NCBI RefSeq assembly: GCF_000250655.1
Contig: NC_016935.1
Span: 5,102,001 to 5,166,000 of the forward strand
Direction: 5' to 3'
Length of the DNA: 64,000 nt
From: Paenibacillus mucilaginosus 3016
GTDB taxonomy: Bacteria > Bacillota > Bacilli > Paenibacillales > NBRC-103111
Shown here: piece after piece, positions 25,458 to 33,718 of the stretch
Layout: each line of letters opens with the position of its first letter
Numbering within the stretch: position 1 is the first letter of the stretch
The notes under the pieces: model-generated
The model's input: only the letters and a program-made list of their open reading frames with translations
What the model was told of the DNA's origin: nothing
Databases searched by the model: none
Translations under genes and position numbers: made by a program

Positions 25458-26333
25458 CTACTTTATCTTCTTGACCGGGATCCAGATCTCGCTTCGGTAA
25501 TTCGGAGCGGTCGTATCCTTCCCTTCGTTCCACAGCAGTTCCGGCCCCACTGCTATCTCATAGCCCGACGATGGAAACCACTCGGCATAGATGCGCCCCC
25601 AGACCTCCTGAAGCGCACTTGGAAAGGGGCCGACCGCCTCGAACACAGCCCAAGTCAGCGGCGGGACTTCCAGGGAAGCGAAGCCGTCCGGGCATTCCTT
25701 CGTCGTTGCGGCGCCGATATAATGGTCGAGCTCCCCCCTCTCCTCCATCCGCCCTTCCGAGAAATTCACGGAAGCGCTGATCAGGCCGGAGGGCTCCATA
25801 TTCGAGAGCGCTTTGAGCCGTTCGATCGTCCCGGCGTCCAGGCTCTGCCACATCGCTGCAATGTCCGGATTCACCCCCTGGAATACGATAGGAACCCTCT
25901 TCATGAGCCCCACGATACGAAACGCTTCTTTGTCGGCCAGCCGATAGTTCATTTCATCTCCTCCTTGTACCGTTAACTGGAAGGACATCCGCGGATAAGC
26001 CTTGAGCGCCCCGCCCTGGCTTCGGGCCTCCGTCGGCGTGACGCCGTGCAGAGACTGGAAGGCCCGGGTGAACGAATCCGGAGAGCCGTAGCCGTATTTG
26101 ACCGCCAGATCGATGATCCGGATCCCGCTGTGCTGAAGCTCGAAGGCCGCCATCGTAAGCCGTCTTCGCCGGATATATTCCGACAGGGGAACTCCCGCGA
26201 GGAACGAGAACATGCGGGTAAAATGATACTCCGAGCACTGCGCCAGCTGCCCCACCCGCTTGAAGTCGATGGTCTCCGTCAGATGGTCCTCAATATACTG
26301 TATAGCTGCGTTCATCCCTCTCAGCGAATCCAC
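25458..26333 (-). CDS. AraC-family regulator with GyrI-like effector domain
   Basis: A 291-residue regulator of the Rob/YdeC layout. Residues 5-105 form the DNA-binding AraC domain at the N-terminus ([34 protein letters not shown]). Residues 130-290 form a GyrI-like small-molecule-binding domain with the hallmark W-x-x-I/[11 protein letters not shown] near the end. The start is GTG at 26333, seven bases after AGGAGG; a GTG at 26342 overlaps that site and is rejected. It is divergent from a sugar symporter whose promoter carries AraC-like direct repeats, so it may control it. The effector is unknown. Confidence 0.88.
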   Translation of the reverse strand: MDSLRGMNAAIQYIEDHLTETIDFKRVGQLAQCSEYHFTRMFSFLAGVPLSEYIRRRRLTMAAFELQHSGIRIIDLAVKYGYGSPDSFTRAFQSLHGVTPTEARSQGGALKAYPRMSFQLTVQGGDEMNYRLADKEAFRIVGLMKRVPIVFQGVNPDIAAMWQSLDAGTIERLKALSNMEPSGLISASVNFSEGRMEERGELDHYIGAATTKECPDGFASLEVPPLTWAVFEAVGPFPSALQEVWGRIYAEWFPSSGYEIAVGPELLWNEGKDTTAPNYRSEIWIPVKKIK

Positions 26334-26453
26334 TGATCTCACCTCCTGCTACTATCTTATCAGGCGCCGGCGGGGGGCATCCGACAATCCCTGCACGGTA
26401 CTGCAGGGGGCTGAGCCCCGTCCTTCCGGAATCTCCCGCGCCTTCAGACTTCA

Positions 26454-26535
26454 TAAGATCCCAAACACTTTTCGTAAGATCCTTAATGTTGCTTTCCTCC
26501 CCCTCTCTTTATAATCAATGGCATAGACCCTATGC
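26454..26535 (+). promoter_or_regulatory. Promoter and operators of the GPH sugar symporter gene
   Basis: A perfect -10 TATAAT is at 26510-26515 with only a poor -35 around 26487-26492. Upstream are two direct copies of TAAGATCC (26454-26461 and 26475-26482), exactly 21 bases apart, the spacing expected of an AraC-type activator. Just downstream of the -10 is a perfect palindrome GCATAG-ACC-CTATGC (26521-26535), where a repressor would block initiation. Confidence 0.6.
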
Positions 26536-26565
26536 AAGCCGCATCTGACAGAAGGAGTGATGATC

Positions 26566-27957
26566 ATGAGTTTAGCCTTGAAGACCGATCTTGGCGCCGG
26601 CGTGATCGAGACGGACAAGAACCGGAAGCTGAGCACGAAGGAGAAAGTATCGTACGGCCTCGGCGATTTCGGCAACGGGTTCATGTTCGACCTCGGACAG
26701 CTGTACCTTTTGAAATTTTTTACCGATGTAGCGGGCATCCCCGCTGCGTCCGCGGGCGGCATCTTCCTCGCGAGCAAGCTGTTCGCCGCGGTGTGCGACC
26801 CGATCGTAGGGTCGGCCATCGACTACCGCAAGAACATCGGGCCGGGCGGCAAATTCAGGCCCTTCCTCATCTGGGGCAGCCTCGTGCTGGCGGTGCTGAC
26901 CGTGCTGACGTTCCTCTCGCCGGATGCCTCGCCGACCACCAAGCTGATCTACGCGTATGTATCCTACATGATCTGGGGTGTCGGCTACTCTTTCGTGAAC
27001 ATTCCGTACGGCTCGCTCGGCGCAGCGATGACCCAGGATGCCGGCGACCGGACGTCTCTCGCCTCCTACCGCCAGGCAGGATCGCTCGGCGCACTGTTCT
27101 TCACCAGCGTGCTCGTCATGCCGCTCATTCTCCTGTTCTCCAACGAGAAAATCGGCTATCCCGTCGTGATGGCGGTGATGTCGCTGGTCGGCGTGCTCTC
27201 GTTCTGGTTCACGTACCGCAACTGCAAGGAACGCATTGTCGTCACCGGTGCGCCCAAGGAGAAGCTGACGGTGAAGTCCGTGGTCAAGACCTTCGTTGCG
27301 AACAAACCGCTGCTGGTGCTTGTCCTGATGACGATCTTCACCATCTCGGCCTACAACCTGAAGTCGGCTATGCTCATCTATTTCGCTCAGTACAACCTCG
27401 GCAATGTGAAGCTCATGGCGTACATGAACTTCATTATCATCGGCTCGTCGTTCATCGGCGTACTGGCCCTGCCCCGGCTCGTGAAGCGGTTCGGCAAAAA
27501 GCAGGCCGCCATCTTCGGTCTGGCGGTGAGCATCCTGGCGGATACCGTGAACTTCTTCGTTCCGTCGAACGTGTACATCTTCACGATCCTGGCCAGCATC
27601 GCCTTCATCGGGATCTCCATTCCGAACGGGATCACCTGGGCACTCGTCTCCGACATCATCGATTACGGGGAGTGGAAGTCGGGCGAACGCAAGGAAGGCA
27701 CCACGTACGCGCTGTTCAACTTCTCGCGTAAGCTCGCCCAGTCGCTGTCGGGCTTCCTCTCGGGCATCGGCCTCGGCCTGATCGGGTACGTCCCGAACGC
27801 CGCCCAGAAAGCAGGCACACTGCTCGGCATCAAGGGGCTGCTGCTGCTCTATCCGGCGGTCGCCCTGTCCATCGCCATCCTCGTGCTCGGCCTTATGTAC
27901 AAGCTTACGGACAAGAAGCATGCCGAGATTGTCGAGGAGCTTGCCTCGCGGAGCTAA
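26566..27957 (+). CDS. GPH-family sugar:cation symporter (glycoside-pentoside-hexuronide type)
   Basis: A 463-residue, 12-helix symporter. The N-terminus S-Y-G-L-G-D-F-G-N-G, the D-P-I-V-G-S-A-I-D segment in the second helix, F-R-P-F-L-I-W-G, and the conserved D-R-T-S-L-A-S-Y-R loop are hallmarks of MelB/XynP/UidB-type transporters that import oligosaccharides or glycosides with sodium or protons. Start 26566 follows AGAAGGAG. The gene is alone, with an activator-like promoter and divergent AraC/GyrI gene upstream and a bidirectional terminator downstream facing the second kinase-regulator cluster. No glycosidase is adjacent, so its sugar cannot be deduced. Confidence 0.9.
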   Translation: MSLALKTDLGAGVIETDKNRKLSTKEKVSYGLGDFGNGFMFDLGQLYLLKFFTDVAGIPAASAGGIFLASKLFAAVCDPIVGSAIDYRKNIGPGGKFRPFLIWGSLVLAVLTVLTFLSPDASPTTKLIYAYVSYMIWGVGYSFVNIPYGSLGAAMTQDAGDRTSLASYRQAGSLGALFFTSVLVMPLILLFSNEKIGYPVVMAVMSLVGVLSFWFTYRNCKERIVVTGAPKEKLTVKSVVKTFVANKPLLVLVLMTIFTISAYNLKSAMLIYFAQYNLGNVKLMAYMNFIIIGSSFIGVLALPRLVKRFGKKQAAIFGLAVSILADTVNFFVPSNVYIFTILASIAFIGISIPNGITWALVSDIIDYGEWKSGERKEGTTYALFNFSRKLAQSLSGFLSGIGLGLIGYVPNAAQKAGTLLGIKGLLLLYPAVALSIAILVLGLMYKLTDKKHAEIVEELASRS

Positions 27958-27987
27958 ACCCAGCGAGCTGTACTTTCGGATATTCCC

Positions 27988-28030
27988 AAAAAGGCTGTTC
28001 TCCCTCTCTGCGAGGGGGAACAGCCTTTGT
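27988..28030. terminator. Bidirectional terminator between symporter and response regulator 2
   Basis: AAAGGCTGTTC pairs with GAACAGCCTTT around a CCCTC-rich inner stem, with T or A runs on both sides, between convergent genes. Confidence 0.88.
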
Positions 28031-28054
28031 TTCGTATCCATTGCCCGCCGGAGC

Positions 28055-29674
28055 TTACCTCGTGTGCCGGAATTCCGATGGGGTCACGCCGGTGAATTTT
28101 TTGAAGATGACGCTGAAATACTGCGGATTCGCATATCCTACCCGCTCCGCCACCTCGTAGGTCTTCAGCTCTTCCTTCCTGAGCCAATCCATGGCGGCGT
28201 TCATGCGGGTCTCGAGGAGAAAGTCGCTGAAGTTGATGCCGGTCTCCTTCTTGAAGATGGCACTGAGGTAGGTCGTGCTGACATGCACATGGTCCGCCAC
28301 ATCCTGCAGGGACAGGCCTTCCTTCATGTAATGCTCCCGGATGAAAGCGGCCGCCTGGTCGGCCAGGCTCTTGTGCTGGCGCAGACGCCTCTCCTTCACC
28401 GCAGCGGACAAGTCGTTCATGAAGTCGCGGATGCGCTCGAACATGTCCCTGGCGGTCCGGTAGTGGTGAATCTCCTCGAACAGGCCTTCCACGGTTCCCT
28501 TCGCATACGGTGGTTCGTGCCAGTCCTGGAATGCATGGACCAGCGAGAAGACAATCTCCATGCCGAGCATATGCATCCGGACCAGATCCACGGGTCTGCG
28601 GGAGAGGAACTCTTCCTCTAGCCCGTCCAGTATCGCCCCCGCCTCCTGCTCCAGCCCGGATTTGATCTTCATCGTCAGCCGGGGGGCCCAGTCGGAGCCG
28701 ACGGCATTATAGCCATCGGCCTTCGGCTTGATGAGGTCGTCGCGGTACAGGAACACCTGATTCTTCCCTGTCATATGCCGCAGCTCCGTGGCCGCCTTGG
28801 CGCTGTGATAGGAATCCCGGACCCGATCCAGCTTCTCCACGACGGAGCCGACGCCGGCGGTGACCGTGGTTTTGAGGTACGTTTCCACATTCGCCCGGAT
28901 CGTCTCGGCTAACGTCAGCGCCTGCAGCTCCAGAGCCGTCTCGTCCTCCTCCGCCCCGTAGATCACAACGATCTCGTCCTTCAGCGCACTGAAGACAAGC
29001 CCTGTCGGCTCTCCAGGCCGGGGCTCAGGACCGCACTCCAGCCGGACGACCTCGTCCGCCACATTGTGTATGCAGTACTTCAGCAGTTCCTGCCCGTAGC
29101 GGTTCCGCGGCGAGGCGTCGTAGTAGTGGTCGGCGAGCAGCAGGATGACGGCATAGTGCCCGGCCTGCAGCGGAATGTCCAGGAAGTCAAGCTCATGCCG
29201 GATCTCCTCCTCCGTGAATTTGCCGGTGAGCAGGTTCTCACAGAACCGCTGCTTGAGCAGCGGGATGCCCTCGATCACCTTTTTGGCCGTGGCGTGCTCA
29301 TGCTCCCACTCCTCGGCAGCCCGCTTCACGGTGTCGAACAGCTTCGCTTCGTCGAGCGGCTTCAGAACGAAGTCGAATACTTTGAGCTTCAGCGCCTTCT
29401 GGGCGAATTCGAATTCGTCGTAGCTCGTCATCATGATGATCTTCGTGTCGGGATAATGCTCCTTGATCTTCTCCGTCAGCTCCAGCCCGTCCATGAAAGG
29501 CATGCGGATATCGGTGAGCACGACCTGGGGCCGCTCCCGTACGACCGCCTCCCAGGCGTCTTCCCCGTTCGTCTCCGATGCGGCGAGCCGGAAGCCGCCG
29601 GCTTCCCAAGGGATCGTCTCCGACAAGCCCCGCAGAATAATCCGGTCGTCGTCCGCAATGATCAATGTCCGCAT
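28055..29674 (-). CDS. Response regulator 2, receiver plus AraC-type domain (YesN type)
   Basis: A 539-residue regulator. The receiver (1-120) has D8-D9-D10, phospho-site D55 in V-L-T-D-I-R-M-P, T-S-Y-D-E-F and the conserved K-P. A long helical middle region follows, and the last 100 residues are an AraC double helix-turn-helix (L-S-L-Q-D-V-A-D-H-V-H-V-S-T-T-Y-L-S; V-G-Y-A-N-P-Q-Y-F-S-V-I-F). Start 29674 has GAAGGAGG. It follows the kinase gene by 25 bases and is the last gene of a lipoprotein-kinase-regulator operon with no permeases. The likely targets are sugar genes elsewhere, possibly the convergent symporter. Confidence 0.93.
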   Translation of the reverse strand: MRTLIIADDDRIILRGLSETIPWEAGGFRLAASETNGEDAWEAVVRERPQVVLTDIRMPFMDGLELTEKIKEHYPDTKIIMMTSYDEFEFAQKALKLKVFDFVLKPLDEAKLFDTVKRAAEEWEHEHATAKKVIEGIPLLKQRFCENLLTGKFTEEEIRHELDFLDIPLQAGHYAVILLLADHYYDASPRNRYGQELLKYCIHNVADEVVRLECGPEPRPGEPTGLVFSALKDEIVVIYGAEEDETALELQALTLAETIRANVETYLKTTVTAGVGSVVEKLDRVRDSYHSAKAATELRHMTGKNQVFLYRDDLIKPKADGYNAVGSDWAPRLTMKIKSGLEQEAGAILDGLEEEFLSRRPVDLVRMHMLGMEIVFSLVHAFQDWHEPPYAKGTVEGLFEEIHHYRTARDMFERIRDFMNDLSAAVKERRLRQHKSLADQAAAFIREHYMKEGLSLQDVADHVHVSTTYLSAIFKKETGINFSDFLLETRMNAAMDWLRKEELKTYEVAERVGYANPQYFSVIFKKFTGVTPSEFRHTR

Positions 29675-29699
29675 CTGCTTTTCCTCCTTCCTCTTAGCA

Positions 29700-31484
29700 T
29701 TATGCATGCTCCATATAGGGAAACCTGACCGTGACGGTAGTTCCTTCACCCGGCCCGCTCTCGTAGGTCAGGCCGTAGTCTCTGCCATAGTGCAGCTGCA
29801 GCCGGCGGTGCACGTTCCTCACCCCGTAGCCGATGCCGGGCGTAGATTCCCCGTTTTCTTCCGCCAGGGCCATCTGCAGCAGCCGGAGCCGCTCCGGCTC
29901 CATCCCGAAGCCGTTGTCCTTCACCTGCAGCAGGCAGACGCCCTCTTCGATCCAGCCCCTTACTTCGATCCGACCGGTCCGCCGCACCTTTTTGACCCCA
30001 TGGTAGATGGCATTCTCGACGAGCGGCTGCAGCGTCAGCTTGACGATCCGGCAGTTCAGCATCGCCTCTTCGACCCGGGTTTCATAGTGGAACGTATCCC
30101 CGTAGCGCATCTGCTGGATATAGAGATACTGCCCGATGTGTTCCAGCTCGGCCGACACCGCAATGACCGGGCTCCCCTTGCTGATGCTGATCCGGTAGTA
30201 GCTCGACAAGGCAGCGAGCATCTTCGACGCGTCCTTCGTCTCTCCCAGATCGCACAGGCTTTTGATGGAATAGAGCGTGTTGTACAGAAAATGCGGCTGG
30301 ATCTGCGACTGCAGGACGGACAGCTCATGCAGCCGCTTCTGCTCCTGCTCGTATTCGACCTGCCCGAGCAGCTCCCGGATCCGGCCGAGCATATCGCGGA
30401 TGCCCCGGTTCAGAATACGGATCTCCTCGGCATCGCCGGGGTGATCGGGCAGTTCGACCTCCAGCCGGCCCTCCCGGATCGTATGCACCCTGCGCGTCAG
30501 TCCGGACAGGGGCCGGGTGATCCGGTTCGTCAGCCAGCCCGTACTCAGGACGGCGAGCACGATAACCGCGATCACGACCGAGAGCGTGATCGTCTGGATG
30601 TATTGGATCCGGCTGTAGAGCTCCTCTTCCGGATACACCGCCGCCAGCCTCCACTTGTTGATTGCCAGCGTATCGTAGACGACGGTCAGCGCCTGTCCCG
30701 CTTCGCTGCGGAGCACGAACCGCCCCTTCGCGCCCGGCGCTTCCAGCAGCTTCCGCCTCAGCTCCTCTTCCCCGGCGGCATACCTGCTCTCCACGGTCTT
30801 GAATCCGGCCAGCCCATCCGTACTTGCAAGAACGAGGTACCCGTTCGGGGAAATCTCGGGAGCCGTGAGCGGCGCTTCGAAGAGCGCTTCCTTCAGACGG
30901 ATCACGATCAGACCGCCCCGGGCTTCATCCCTGCCCTCGATCCATTGGTACAAGCCGGCCGTCCGCCCGCCCGCCGGGTCCCACTCGTTCTTCGTCAGAT
31001 TGAACCAATAGATCCGGGAAGCGACCGTATAGGGCAGCTCGAAGAAGCGGCCCGGCTCCGGAATCCGTTCCGTCTGCAGCCGGTCCTTGCGGTAGTAGGA
31101 GAGCCTGCCCTGGTTATAGTACAAATAGACGGATTCGATGATCGCGTAGTGATCCGTATAGAGCTTATCCAGGGAGCCGGCCAGCGTCAGATAGTCGCGG
31201 GGCTGCAGCTTGAACCCGGGCTGGTCGGCCCGGCGGATGAGCATCTGCAGCTCGCTGTTGCTGCCGAGCGCCGTGACATCCCCCAGGACGGCGGCCAGCT
31301 TCTCGTTCAGGGAGTCTCTGGTCTGAACGAGGGTATCGTTCATGCTCGTTTCGGCATTGGCCTCGAGCTGCCGGGCCGCCAGCAGATAGGAGACGGTGCC
31401 GGTCACCGTGACGAACACGACGATGATCGGAATCAGGAAGGTCAGGAAGGCCGACTTCAGGGTTCTTCTAGGCCGTTTGAACAT
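29700..31484 (-). CDS. Sensor histidine kinase 2 (YesM type)
   Basis: A 594-residue membrane kinase with helices near residues 12-33 and 285-310 flanking an extracellular sensor domain, then HAMP, His_kinase (H398 in I-Q-P-H-F-L-Y-N-T-L) and ATPase domains (L-Q-P-L-V-E-N-A-I-Y-H-G; D-N-G-F-G-M). It lies between a binding lipoprotein gene (51 bases upstream) and a regulator gene. Because this unit lacks permeases, the lipoprotein may present its sugar directly to the extracellular domain, as in three-component sugar-sensing systems known from clostridia. Confidence 0.92.
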   Translation of the reverse strand: MFKRPRRTLKSAFLTFLIPIIVVFVTVTGTVSYLLAARQLEANAETSMNDTLVQTRDSLNEKLAAVLGDVTALGSNSELQMLIRRADQPGFKLQPRDYLTLAGSLDKLYTDHYAIIESVYLYYNQGRLSYYRKDRLQTERIPEPGRFFELPYTVASRIYWFNLTKNEWDPAGGRTAGLYQWIEGRDEARGGLIVIRLKEALFEAPLTAPEISPNGYLVLASTDGLAGFKTVESRYAAGEEELRRKLLEAPGAKGRFVLRSEAGQALTVVYDTLAINKWRLAAVYPEEELYSRIQYIQTITLSVVIAVIVLAVLSTGWLTNRITRPLSGLTRRVHTIREGRLEVELPDHPGDAEEIRILNRGIRDMLGRIRELLGQVEYEQEQKRLHELSVLQSQIQPHFLYNTLYSIKSLCDLGETKDASKMLAALSSYYRISISKGSPVIAVSAELEHIGQYLYIQQMRYGDTFHYETRVEEAMLNCRIVKLTLQPLVENAIYHGVKKVRRTGRIEVRGWIEEGVCLLQVKDNGFGMEPERLRLLQMALAEENGESTPGIGYGVRNVHRRLQLHYGRDYGLTYESGPGEGTTVTVRFPYMEHA

Positions 31485-31535
31485 AGCGCAGCCCTCCTAT
31501 CTGGCGCCGGGCAGCCCGCGTGAGCGCCCTATTCT

Positions 31536-32840
31536 TCATGATGATATTGGGCATAGGTCCGCTCCATGAGGGCCGCCCCAGTCGTCCAGGAACAGCTCCG
31601 GCGCCAGCTCCCCTGTGAGGACCTTCTGGAAATTCGGCTCGATCTGCTGCTTGACGGCCTTGGCATAGTTCGGCAGATCGTAGGGCATGTGCAGCCGGAC
31701 GGTCTTCGGGTCCTCGAGCGCCGCCAGCGCCTCGCGGATCAGCGCCGGCTCCCTGAACGCCCCGCTCTCCAGCGAGCGCCGGTTCGTCGGGATCTGCCCC
31801 ACATGGGCATTCCAATAGGTCTGGCTCTCCTCCGACATCAGGAACTGAAGGAGGTTCCAGGCCGCATCCGGGTGCTTGGCCGACCGGAAGATGCTGTAGC
31901 CGTTCGCCACCGTCACCATCACCCGGCTGCCGTCCTTGGCCCTCGGCAGCAGGGCCGCCCCTACGCGGTCACCGCCGAGCGAGGCCATGTGATCATGATA
32001 GGACCCGAAGTTGTGGGAGATCAGGGCGGCTGTTCCCGAATCGAAGGCGGAGACCATCTCCTTGTACCCGTTCAGGATGTCGCTGTTCTTTGTATATTGG
32101 CCGTAGAGCCCGATATATCGCTTCAAGAATTCCAGATGACGCGGATCGTTAATCGTGCAGGTGCCGTCCTCGCGGAAGTATGCGGACTGCCCGGAGTAAG
32201 CGTACAGCATGGACGTCAGCTGGGTGATGCTGCCGGCTCCCCCTCGCAGGCTGTAGCCGTACTGTCCGAGCTCCGGACGGTTCAGCTGCCGGACCCGCTC
32301 GAAGAACCCGTCCCAGCTCTCCGGTGCGCCGACGACCGCTTCCCGGAACCAGTCGGCCCGGTACCACAGCACATCAAAATATAAGGTGTTCGGCAGCTGA
32401 TACAATTTTTCGTCCGGCACGAGCCCCCGGTTATAGTCAATGAACGGCTGCGGGATCTCCTCCCGGCCGGGCCATGCGGCATAATAATCGTCCAGCGGAA
32501 GAAGCGCGTCCTTGGCTGCAAAGTCCGCGATCCATTCCGCATTCACGGCCGCCAGATCCGGCATCGTATTCGCGGCGATAGCGACGTCGTACTGCTGCTT
32601 GTTGAAGCTGACGGGCACCCCGACATAGTTCACCCGGATGCCCGGGTGCGCCGCCTCGAACCGGCGGAACAGCTCCTCGTAGTAAGGCGTTCGGCTCTCT
32701 CCGGGATTCTCGTCCCAGAATGTCAGTTCGATGACGTCCGCCGCTTCCGGTCCCTCCTGCCCGGAGGGGGCCCACGCGCTGCAGGAGGTCAGCAGCAAGG
32801 TAAGGCATAGAGAGAGGGGCGGAATCCGTGTCTTGATCAT
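31536..32840 (-). CDS. Extracellular solute-binding lipoprotein 2 (family 1), C-terminus probably frameshifted
   Basis: A 434-residue lipoprotein with signal peptide and lipobox L-T-S-C at about residue 20, and the family-1 pattern L-T-F-W-D-E-N, Y-E-E-L-F-R-R-F-E-A-A-H-P-G-I, D-L-A-A-V-N and Y-S-I-F-R-S-A-K-H-P-D-A-A-W. It should bind a sugar outside the membrane. The reading frame ends D-D-W-G-G-P-H-G at the tail. Removing one G from the GGGG run at 31576-31579 changes the end to D-D-W-A-A-L-M-E-R-T-Y-A-Q-Y and a TAG at 31529-31531, a far more typical ending. The effect on function would be small. No permease genes accompany it. Confidence 0.88.
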   Translation of the reverse strand: MIKTRIPPLSLCLTLLLTSCSAWAPSGQEGPEAADVIELTFWDENPGESRTPYYEELFRRFEAAHPGIRVNYVGVPVSFNKQQYDVAIAANTMPDLAAVNAEWIADFAAKDALLPLDDYYAAWPGREEIPQPFIDYNRGLVPDEKLYQLPNTLYFDVLWYRADWFREAVVGAPESWDGFFERVRQLNRPELGQYGYSLRGGAGSITQLTSMLYAYSGQSAYFREDGTCTINDPRHLEFLKRYIGLYGQYTKNSDILNGYKEMVSAFDSGTAALISHNFGSYHDHMASLGGDRVGAALLPRAKDGSRVMVTVANGYSIFRSAKHPDAAWNLLQFLMSEESQTYWNAHVGQIPTNRRSLESGAFREPALIREALAALEDPKTVRLHMPYDLPNYAKAVKQQIEPNFQKVLTGELAPELFLDDWGGPHGADLCPISS

Positions 32841-32867
32841 GAGGCTGCTCCTCCCTTAAGAAGATCT

Positions 32868-32896
32868 AACGATCGTTTCATATCCCATTCAGTATA
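32868..32896 (-). promoter_or_regulatory. Candidate promoter and palindromic operator of lipoprotein 2
   Basis: A TATACT -10 (32891-32896, minus) has no good -35 at 17 bases, suggesting activation. A perfect palindrome AACGATCGTT (32868-32877) with a central GATC lies just downstream, resembling a LacI-type operator, though no LacI gene is in the window. Confidence 0.4.
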
Positions 32897-32962
32897 CGAC
32901 AAAAGCCGTAAAAAGCCCACCGCTGCGGCCTTCCGAGCGAGTATCCGAGACTGGAGAGAACG

Positions 32963-32992
32963 GAAAAAGGATACCGCGCAGAGCGGTATCCC
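32963..32992 (-). terminator. Terminator after the GNAT gene at 33045
   Basis: On the minus strand GGATACCGC pairs perfectly with GCGGTATCC around a 5-base loop, followed by TTTTTCC. Confidence 0.88.
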
Positions 32993-33044
32993 AAGGGGAC
33001 TTCCTTATGTATTTGTCCGGGAAGCAAGCGTCATGTCCTGCACC

Positions 33045-33608
33045 TTACTTCTTCTGCGGCTCCCACTCGCTGCGCAGGATCGAATAACAGCGGTTGTCCA
33101 CATACTCCCCGTGGGATAAGGCATACCCCCGAAGGATTCCTTCCTCGGTGAATCCCAGCCTCTCGAGCAGCTTCATGGACGGAAGGGCATCCAGGTTCGT
33201 GTAGGCTTCGATCCGGTTCAGACCCAGGGTGCCGAAGCCATAGGAGAGAACCTCCTTCAGCACTTCCGTCATGTACCCTTGGCGCCAATGCTCCCTGCCC
33301 AGGTCATATCCGATCTCCGCCCGGGATCCCCGGCTCACTTCCCAGCCATTAAAGCCGCAGGTCCCGATCAGCACCCCGTCTTCCTTGCGGATCACAGCCC
33401 AGCGCAGCGCTTTATGGTCATCGAAGAGGCCGTTCATGAACCCGATCAGCCCTTCGGCTTGTTCGATGCTTGTGAAGGGCTCCATGCCCATATCCTTGGT
33501 CACTTCCGGGTCAGAGAACAAGCGGAGCACCGCCGGTGCATCTTCGATTGTCATCCGGCGAAGGAGGAGCCGCTTCGTCTCCAAGGTTGGGAACCGTTCA
33601 ATCTTCAC
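33045..33608 (-). CDS. GNAT acetyltransferase, RimJ/RimL type
   Basis: A 187-residue enzyme. It opens with E-T-K-R-L-L-L-R-R-M-T-I-E-D-A, then has the acetyl-CoA-binding segment G-Y-D-L-G-R-E-H-W-R-Q-G-Y-M-T-E and the late L-E-R-L-G-F-T-E-E-G-I-L-R-G-Y, the standard RimJ/RimL pattern for acetylating ribosomal protein N-termini or small amines. The start is GTG at 33608 with AAAGGG somewhat far upstream. It is a single gene with its own terminator, between the lipoprotein-2 operon and cluster 3. Confidence 0.9.
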   Translation of the reverse strand: MKIERFPTLETKRLLLRRMTIEDAPAVLRLFSDPEVTKDMGMEPFTSIEQAEGLIGFMNGLFDDHKALRWAVIRKEDGVLIGTCGFNGWEVSRGSRAEIGYDLGREHWRQGYMTEVLKEVLSYGFGTLGLNRIEAYTNLDALPSMKLLERLGFTEEGILRGYALSHGEYVDNRCYSILRSEWEPQKK

Positions 33609-33718
33609 TGCCGATCATACCCTTTCTTCCGAATTCCAAGAACCCGTGTCTTTTAATTCCACTACCCTATTACTCTAACGGCATGATCCGGGCTGCGCAA
33701 TGGAACAAACGGTTATAT

